In this document: positions 31,638-36,601 of the stretch, one piece after another | Numbering within the stretch: position 1 is the stretch's first letter | Layout: every line of letters starts with the position of its first letter | NCBI GenBank assembly: GCA_021373255.1 | Contig: JAJFTD010000181.1 | Location: forward strand, 1 to 36,601 | Origin: a bacterium | GTDB taxonomy: Bacteria; Armatimonadota; UBA5829 | Length of the DNA stretch: 36,601 nucleotides | Reading direction: 5' to 3' | The notes under the pieces: model-generated | What the model saw: only the letters and a program-made list of their open reading frames with translations | Told to the model about the DNA's origin: nothing | The model's database searches: none | Program-made: the position numbers and the translations under genes

Positions 31638-32735
31638 ATGAGAAGTCTCTATGTGGGCGCTACACGGCAGAATGACGGCAAGACCATCACGTGCCTGGGC
31701 CTGATCGCGGCTTTGAAGAAACGTGTTGGGAGCATCGGTTACATCAAGCCTGTAGGGCAGCGCTATATCGAGATCAATGGCCACAAAGTCGATGAGGATG
31801 CTCTGCTGGTAAAGCAGGTTTATGGCCTCAGAGGCGATGTTGAGGATATGTCCCCCATAGCCGTCCCCAGGCATTTCACCGAAAATTACATCGACAATCC
31901 TGATCGGACTGATCTTGTTGATCATATAATGGAAGCATTCACCCGCATAGCAATGGGCAAGGAGATAGTTGTGGTTGAGGGGACGGGGCATGCCGGGGTG
32001 GGGTCGGTGTTCGATATGTCCAACGGTGACGTTGCCGCCATGCTCAGGTGCAAAGCTGTTATTGTCTCATCGGGAGGCATTGGCCGACCTATCGATGAGA
32101 TAATGCTAAACAAAGCCATGTTCGATGCCGCCGGAGTGGAGATTATCGGCGTGATAGTCAACAAAGTCGAAGAGGAAAAATACGATAAGGTAAAGCATTA
32201 CGTGACTCGTGGGCTGGAGCGCAAAGGGCTCGAAGTCCTGGGTGTTATGCCTTTTCGCCCCATGCTATCGGCGCCGACGGTCGAGCAGTTGCTTGAAGAT
32301 ATCGACGGTGAGGTGCTGAGCGGTGAGTGTGGGCTTGGCAACATCGTGCGGAAAATGGTTATCGGCGCGATGCCGCCCCACCAGGCGCTGGAGTATATGA
32401 GCAGTGATTCGCTTCTCATAACTCCGGGCACGCGCGAGGATATTATCCTTGCGGCAATGAGTTCATGCATATTGGGAGAGACGGGTGATCCTTGCATTGC
32501 GGGTATGATACTTACGGGCGGCACGCCGCCGCAGCCGAGTATTATGGACCTGGTCCACCGGACATCTATTCCGGTTATTCTGGTGGATTGTGATACATAT
32601 ACTGTTGCTTCCAAAATCGCCAAACTCATTGTGAAGATCAGACCGGGAGATTTTGAGAAGATCCAGCAGGCAGAGAAGATGGTGGATGGGTTTGTGAATG
32701 TGGACAGAATTATTGAGAAGCTGAGAGCAAGCTGA
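31638..32735 (+). CDS. Stand-alone P-loop (BioD-like) plus DRTGG-domain protein
   Basis: The 365-residue product matches the N-terminal part of long phosphotransacetylases: a BioD/CobQ-like P-loop domain (1-205) joined to a DRTGG domain (about 215-330), without the acetyltransferase domain. Seen: a modified Walker A GATRQNDGKT at residue 7, VVVEGTGHAGVGSVFDMSNGDVAAMLRC, IGVIVNKVEEEKYDKV, VLGVMPFRP, then LITPGTREDIILAA (the DRTGG signature with Thr for the first Asp), GMILTGGTPPQPSIMDLV and IPVILVDCDTYTVASKI. Such proteins are often annotated as phosphotransacetylase family and may sense nucleotide or acyl metabolites; the activity is not established. Its TGA directly precedes the folC ATG with no gap, which indicates coupled translation. 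Confidence 0.85.
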   Translation: MRSLYVGATRQNDGKTITCLGLIAALKKRVGSIGYIKPVGQRYIEINGHKVDEDALLVKQVYGLRGDVEDMSPIAVPRHFTENYIDNPDRTDLVDHIMEAFTRIAMGKEIVVVEGTGHAGVGSVFDMSNGDVAAMLRCKAVIVSSGGIGRPIDEIMLNKAMFDAAGVEIIGVIVNKVEEEKYDKVKHYVTRGLERKGLEVLGVMPFRPMLSAPTVEQLLEDIDGEVLSGECGLGNIVRKMVIGAMPPHQALEYMSSDSLLITPGTREDIILAAMSSCILGETGDPCIAGMILTGGTPPQPSIMDLVHRTSIPVILVDCDTYTVASKIAKLIVKIRPGDFEKIQQAEKMVDGFVNVDRIIEKLRAS

Positions 32736-34049
32736 ATGAGTGAAATAATGACCTACGACCAGGCGGTAAATTACCTGGATGGGCTCATGAAATTCGGGAT
32801 CAAGTTTGGTTTAGACAGAATCAAAGCGCTCTCGGAAGCTCTCGGCAGCCCGCACAAGCATCTCAGGGTAATCCACGTTGGCGGAACCAATGGCAAGGGT
32901 TCCACTTCTACTTTTATCCAAAACATCCTCAGCGAAGCAGGCTACAGGACCGCGTTGTATGTCTCCCCGTATGTTCACGACCTGCGAGAGCGCATCCAGA
33001 TCGACGGCCGTGTGATCGGCAGGGAAGAATTTGCCGAGCTCATAAGCGACATCAAGCCAGTTGTAGACAAAATCAGCCAGACTGAATTGGGCCCTGTGAC
33101 CGAGTTTGAAGTGAAGACCATGGCTGCGTATCTCTATTTTGCCCGGCGGATGGTGGATTTCGCGGTAATGGAAGTCGGGATGGGCGGACGGTTCGACGCT
33201 ACCAACATAGTCGAGCCGCTGGTTGCTGTTATCACAAATGTCAGCTTGGACCATACCGAGCGGTTGGGGCATACTGTCGAGAAGATCGCGTTTGAGAAGG
33301 CTGGAATTATTAAAACAGGCACGGTGGTCGTGACTGCTGCTGAGGATGAGGACGCTTGGAGGGTGATATTGCGCCGGGCGCGCGAAGAAGGTGCGGAGGT
33401 GTGGCGGGTGATGAGGTCACAAGCCCGCAAGCAGGGCTCTCCAAGCGCCGACGTGCAGTTCCGTTATATCAGCAAGGATGGCAACTTTTCATTTAACGGC
33501 CCTGAAGTGCACATGCTCAACCTGCGTCCCGGATTGCTCGGCCAATTTCAGCATACTAACGCCGCCACGGCTGTTGCCGCTGTGCTTGCGCTTGCAAGGT
33601 ATGAGGTGCGGGTGCCCGAGCCTGCAGTACAAGCGGGTATTGCCAATGCCTACATTCCCGGCCGCCTGGAGGTTCTTCAGGACAAGCCCACTGTGGTGAT
33701 CGATGGTGCCCACAACACCGACGCCGCACACAACTTAGCCAAGGCAATTCACGACAAATTTACCTACGAAAAACTGATCCTGGTGATAGGTATGCTCAGC
33801 ACCCATTCAGCCGAGGGTGTCCTATCAAATCTTGCTCCTCTAGCCTCGCATATCATCGCCACGCAATCCCAGTGGTCTAAAGCCCTGCCCGCTCAAGAGT
33901 TGGCTGAAAGCGCCCGTACATTCCTTGACGATGTTGAAGTTGTGGAGCGTGTGCCCAATGCAGTCCGCCGAGCTCTGGAAATTGCCGGTGAGAAAGACCT
34001 GATCCTGGTCACCGGTTCGTTCTACACAATAGGCGAAGTATCACTCTAA
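32736..34049 (+). CDS. folC: Bifunctional folylpolyglutamate synthase / dihydrofolate synthase
   Basis: FolC adds glutamate to dihydropteroate or to tetrahydrofolates with ATP. The 437-residue length is normal. Motifs: YDQAVNYLDGL and FGIKFGLDRIKALSEALG at the N-terminus, P-loop HVGGTNGKGSTSTFIQNIL, the omega loop SPYVHDLRERIQIDG, VMEVGMGGRFDATNIV, VSLDHTERLGHTVEKIAFEKAGIIK with the Mg-binding His, and in the C-terminal domain PGRLEVL and VIDGAHNTDAAHNL. It directly abuts the DRTGG gene, and no separate Shine-Dalgarno is evident. Its stop codon TAA (34047-34049) overlaps the stop of the convergent response-regulator gene by four bases. Confidence 0.94.
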   Translation: MSEIMTYDQAVNYLDGLMKFGIKFGLDRIKALSEALGSPHKHLRVIHVGGTNGKGSTSTFIQNILSEAGYRTALYVSPYVHDLRERIQIDGRVIGREEFAELISDIKPVVDKISQTELGPVTEFEVKTMAAYLYFARRMVDFAVMEVGMGGRFDATNIVEPLVAVITNVSLDHTERLGHTVEKIAFEKAGIIKTGTVVVTAAEDEDAWRVILRRAREEGAEVWRVMRSQARKQGSPSADVQFRYISKDGNFSFNGPEVHMLNLRPGLLGQFQHTNAATAVAAVLALARYEVRVPEPAVQAGIANAYIPGRLEVLQDKPTVVIDGAHNTDAAHNLAKAIHDKFTYEKLILVIGMLSTHSAEGVLSNLAPLASHIIATQSQWSKALPAQELAESARTFLDDVEVVERVPNAVRRALEIAGEKDLILVTGSFYTIGEVSL

Positions 34050-34678
34050 CTCCGTGATGGCTGATCATCAAGCCCGCTGGTTAGCGCGTAGTGCACCAAC
34101 TGAGCGCAGTGACGCACTTTGAGCTTCCTAAACACGCTCTTTCTATGGCTCTCGACAGTATTGATGCTTAGGCAAAGCTGTTCAGCTATCTGCTTACTGG
34201 TGAGCCCTTTTGTGATAAGCGTAACGATTTCAGATTCTCTCTTTGTGAGTTCGCTGTCAACACCCTTACTGATTGGGGTTGGATCGATTGTTCGCAGGGC
34301 GGGAGCAATCCATTTTTGCTTATTGGCTGCAGCCTCAATTGCTTTTGCCAGATCGTCTAATGGGGAGGTCTTGTGGACCAGTCCCATGCCCCCTGCTTCG
34401 AAGAACGCTTCGGCATCATCCCATGTATCAATGTCGCTGAAAGCCACTACTTGTACGCATACCCGTGTAACCAGCTCGTAGACAGCATCCGTATCTGCGC
34501 TGAACATATCCAATACAACCACATCCGGCTTCGTTGATCTCATTATAGATAACGCTTCCGAGTAGGATTCTGCAGTTGCTATGACTGCGATGTTATGGTG
34601 ATCGGCAAAATACTCCTTAAGACCCCATCGCACGATAGGAATCTTATCAACTACTAAAATGTTTATTTTGGCTTGCAC
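34046..34678 (-). CDS. NarL/FixJ-type response regulator with LuxR DNA-binding domain
   Basis: The 210-residue protein has a receiver domain (1-120) and a LuxR-type helix-turn-helix (about 142-205; LTKRESEIVTLITKGLTSKQIAEQLCLSINTVESHRKSVFRKL). The phosphorylation site Asp57 (VVVLDMF), switch Ser81 and Lys103 (VHKTSP) are present. The usual acidic pair near the N-terminus is Asp11-Lys12, so one Mg-binding acid is missing, which could weaken phosphorylation. GTG 34678 has GAGGTAG upstream. No sensor kinase is adjacent; a chemoreceptor gene is divergent from it. The stop overlaps that of folC. Confidence 0.9.
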   Translation of the reverse strand: MQAKINILVVDKIPIVRWGLKEYFADHHNIAVIATAESYSEALSIMRSTKPDVVVLDMFSADTDAVYELVTRVCVQVVAFSDIDTWDDAEAFFEAGGMGLVHKTSPLDDLAKAIEAAANKQKWIAPALRTIDPTPISKGVDSELTKRESEIVTLITKGLTSKQIAEQLCLSINTVESHRKSVFRKLKVRHCAQLVHYALTSGLDDQPSRS

Positions 34679-34997
34679 TAGCTACCTCACAATCATTCCG
34701 CAGATCACTACTAACACTGGTTCAAAGGCCGGAATTGGTAGATCGTCAATATAAGTTATAGGGTGAATTTAGAAGCCACCCAGAACTTATTGTGGCCTTA
34801 GTGCGTCCAGTTCACTATGCATAATATTGGTATTGTGAGAAAATTCACGGATTGCCGTGAGGTGCTTGCGGGTCAACAAACCCAAATATAACGGTTGGTT
34901 ACCAATTACGCCATTAACTCGCGTTATGCACGAACTGCAGTAAACCATAATAATGCGGGTTAAGGACTATGCACTGAGATGAATTGGAGGATCGGCT
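34679..34997. other. Divergent intergenic region, nothing firm seen
   Basis: The 319 bp between the response regulator and the chemoreceptor are AT-richer than the genes. On the minus strand TTGACG lies near 34750 with only a poor -10 box 17 bp away. A short palindrome TTGGTTACCAA lies near 34900. No convincing promoter, RNA or gene could be assigned. Confidence 0.4.
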
Positions 34998-36601
34998 ATG
35001 CAATGGTTCTGCAACCTTAAGATTGGGCAGAAGCTGATATTGGCATTTATCTGCCTATCGGCGATGACTGGGTTTGTTGGGTTCATGGGGATTAAGAACA
35101 TGGCCCGGATTGATGCACTGGCTGGCGACATGTATGCCAAGGAACTGGTGGGGTTATCCTATATCAAGGAAGCTAATATCGATCTTATATACATCGGTAG
35201 GGCAGAGAAAAACTTCCTTTTGTCGAGTGAAAAGAGCCAGCGAGATGGACACATTCGGAACTTCCATAAGTATATCAAGATGCTGGAAACCGATATTGAT
35301 AAGGCAAAGCCGCTGATATACACTGCAAAGGGCAAAAGGCTATTGACGCAGTTCGACCAGAAGTGGGAGACGTATAAAGAGGTTCATTACCAGATAGCTC
35401 AGATGGCCCAGAATGAAAAACTTCAAAGCAAGCGCGCGACTGTAGATATGGCATTTGGCATAGGAAGAGAGACCGCTGATGCCCTTGATGATCTGATGTC
35501 ACGCATTTCCAAGACCAAGGAAGTAAATGCAAAGCAGACTTCAGATGAGACAACAAACATCTATAAGCGCAGCAGGGCGTTTATGATCGTGCTGATAATC
35601 GGTTGCGTGATGCTTGGACTAGGCATGGGCATGTTTATTTCCAGAATGATCGGTACCCCGGTAAGGGCTCTGGCTGCGGCTGCGGAGAAAGTTGCTGATG
35701 GCGATCTGAGGGTGAATATAGAGAGTACGTCGCAAGACGAAATCGGCTCATTATGTGCGAGTTTCCAAAAGATGATAGGCAATCTACGTGGTGTGGTCGG
35801 TAATGTGAGGCGTAATGCGGATACTGTAGCTGCCTCATCCCAGGAGCTTTCTGCCACTGCCGAAGGAGTCACTCAAGGCACCCAACAGATAGCTGAAACC
35901 GTGAGCCAGGTTGCCCAGGGAAGCCAGGACCAGTCGAGAACAGTGCAGGCAAGCACTACGGCGATGGATACACTTGGCAGCGCTATTCAAGAAGTGGCAT
36001 CGGGCGCTCAGCTACAGGCCAAGACGGTGGAAAATACAGTCGAGGTGGTCCAACAGATCACTACTGCGATTGCCGAGGTTGCTAAACTCTCTCAAGATTC
36101 AGCAGCGAATGGCCAGCAGGTAAGCGAAATCGCAACCACTGGCGGCAAGCAGGTGGCTGAGGCTGTTAGTGGACTGGATAGAATAAAAGAAGCAACTGAC
36201 AAAGTTGCGGATATGGTCAGGCAACTGGGTGACAGCAGCCAGCAAATCGGCACTATCGTGGAGACAATAGACGATATAGCAGAGCAGACCAATCTTCTTG
36301 CCCTTAACGCCGCAATCGAGGCTGCCAGAGCCGGTGAGCATGGCAAGGGCTTTGCTGTTGTTGCTGATGAAGTGAGAAAGCTCGCGGAGCGAAGCTCCAA
36401 GGCCACAGGTGAGATAGCCGATCTCATAGGTAACATTCAGGTTATGACAAACCAGGCAGTCGAGGCTATGAACCAGGGCAGCCATGAAGTGGCTGAAGGT
36501 ACGCAGCTTGCGAACCACGCTGGCGAGGCTTTGAAGCAGATTCAGGATGCTGTTGCCGGTATCGTGCTGCAAATCGAGCAGATGTCGGCTGCAACGCAGC
36601 A
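34998..36601 (+). CDS. Methyl-accepting chemotaxis protein, truncated by window end
   Basis: The frame is open from ATG 34998 (GGAGG seven bases upstream) to the last base, 534 codons. Layout: transmembrane helix 1 (about 10-30), a periplasmic four-helix-bundle-type sensor region (32-192), transmembrane helix 2 ([20 protein letters not shown], about 195-215), a HAMP domain (215-270; [17 protein letters not shown]), and a cytoplasmic signalling coiled coil with the highly conserved hairpin tip [20 protein letters not shown] followed by [16 protein letters not shown]. This tip binds CheA/CheW. The sequence ends in the returning helix (MSAATQQ), so only the last part of the protein is missing. 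Ligand is unknown. No che genes are in the window. Confidence 0.95.
   Translation, partial: MQWFCNLKIGQKLILAFICLSAMTGFVGFMGIKNMARIDALAGDMYAKELVGLSYIKEANIDLIYIGRAEKNFLLSSEKSQRDGHIRNFHKYIKMLETDIDKAKPLIYTAKGKRLLTQFDQKWETYKEVHYQIAQMAQNEKLQSKRATVDMAFGIGRETADALDDLMSRISKTKEVNAKQTSDETTNIYKRSRAFMIVLIIGCVMLGLGMGMFISRMIGTPVRALAAAAEKVADGDLRVNIESTSQDEIGSLCASFQKMIGNLRGVVGNVRRNADTVAASSQELSATAEGVTQGTQQIAETVSQVAQGSQDQSRTVQASTTAMDTLGSAIQEVASGAQLQAKTVENTVEVVQQITTAIAEVAKLSQDSAANGQQVSEIATTGGKQVAEAVSGLDRIKEATDKVADMVRQLGDSSQQIGTIVETIDDIAEQTNLLALNAAIEAARAGEHGKGFAVVADEVRKLAERSSKATGEIADLIGNIQVMTNQAVEAMNQGSHEVAEGTQLANHAGEALKQIQDAVAGIVLQIEQMSAATQ

Overview
The window looks like chromosomal DNA of a diderm (Gram-negative-type) bacterium. 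An outer-membrane beta-barrel protein ending in Phe, a PEP-CTERM sorting signal, several large secreted proteins with OB-fold, Ig-like and FG-GAP modules, a DdrA/Rad52-type annealing protein and a 47-residue four-cysteine zinc-ribbon protein together suggest Armatimonadota or a similar deep lineage. That placement is inference; there is no rRNA or tRNA gene here to confirm it. No prophage, CRISPR array or transposase is visible.

Layout. 0-5.6 kb: a 5'-truncated accC, then nusB-folD (an accC-nusB-folD order also known from Firmicutes), a membrane-anchored zinc-ribbon protein, a small membrane protein and a convergent GH29 alpha-L-fucosidase. 5.7-9.3 kb: a PQQ-type sugar dehydrogenase lipoprotein, a PRC-barrel protein, a TPR protein and the mini zinc-ribbon protein. 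9.5-12.8 kb: a secreted 1103-residue modular protein. 13.2-18.1 kb: two small unknown proteins, a medium-chain acyl-CoA synthetase, an alpha/beta hydrolase, and a two-gene unit of a coiled-coil protein plus a Rad52/DdrA-like protein. 18.6-21 kb: an outer-membrane barrel, a Crp/Fnr regulator with an apparently leaderless promoter, and a MEMO (AmmeMemoRadiSam B) protein bracketed by two related short inverted-repeat elements. 21-26.7 kb: a surface-protein island of four same-strand secreted proteins, led by a PEP-CTERM protein with a very good sigma-54 promoter and a long structured leader. 26.7-29.7 kb: an S41 protease operon in which the first gene has lost the catalytic Ser and Lys, driven by a near-perfect sigma-70 promoter and a leader with an intrinsic terminator just before the first start codon. 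29.9-34.1 kb: an unknown protein, a secreted protein, a P-loop/DRTGG protein and folC. 34-36.6 kb: a LuxR-type response regulator and a chemoreceptor cut off by the window end.

How the genes fit together. AccC and the acyl-CoA synthetase serve fatty-acid metabolism; FolD and FolC serve one-carbon/folate metabolism; the Rad52-like protein and its coiled-coil neighbour form a likely DNA-repair pair; the S41 pair probably works in envelope proteolysis. The secreted proteins share an OB-fold module seen about five times in three of them.

The most interesting items are the dead/live S41 pair with its attenuator-like leader, the sigma-54 promoter and structured RNA before the PEP-CTERM gene, a family of intergenic palindromes (TTTCGGGAA...TTCCCGAAA) found in three gaps, and the repeat pair around the MEMO gene. 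Gene starts were chosen mainly from Shine-Dalgarno positions; several are TTG or GTG.
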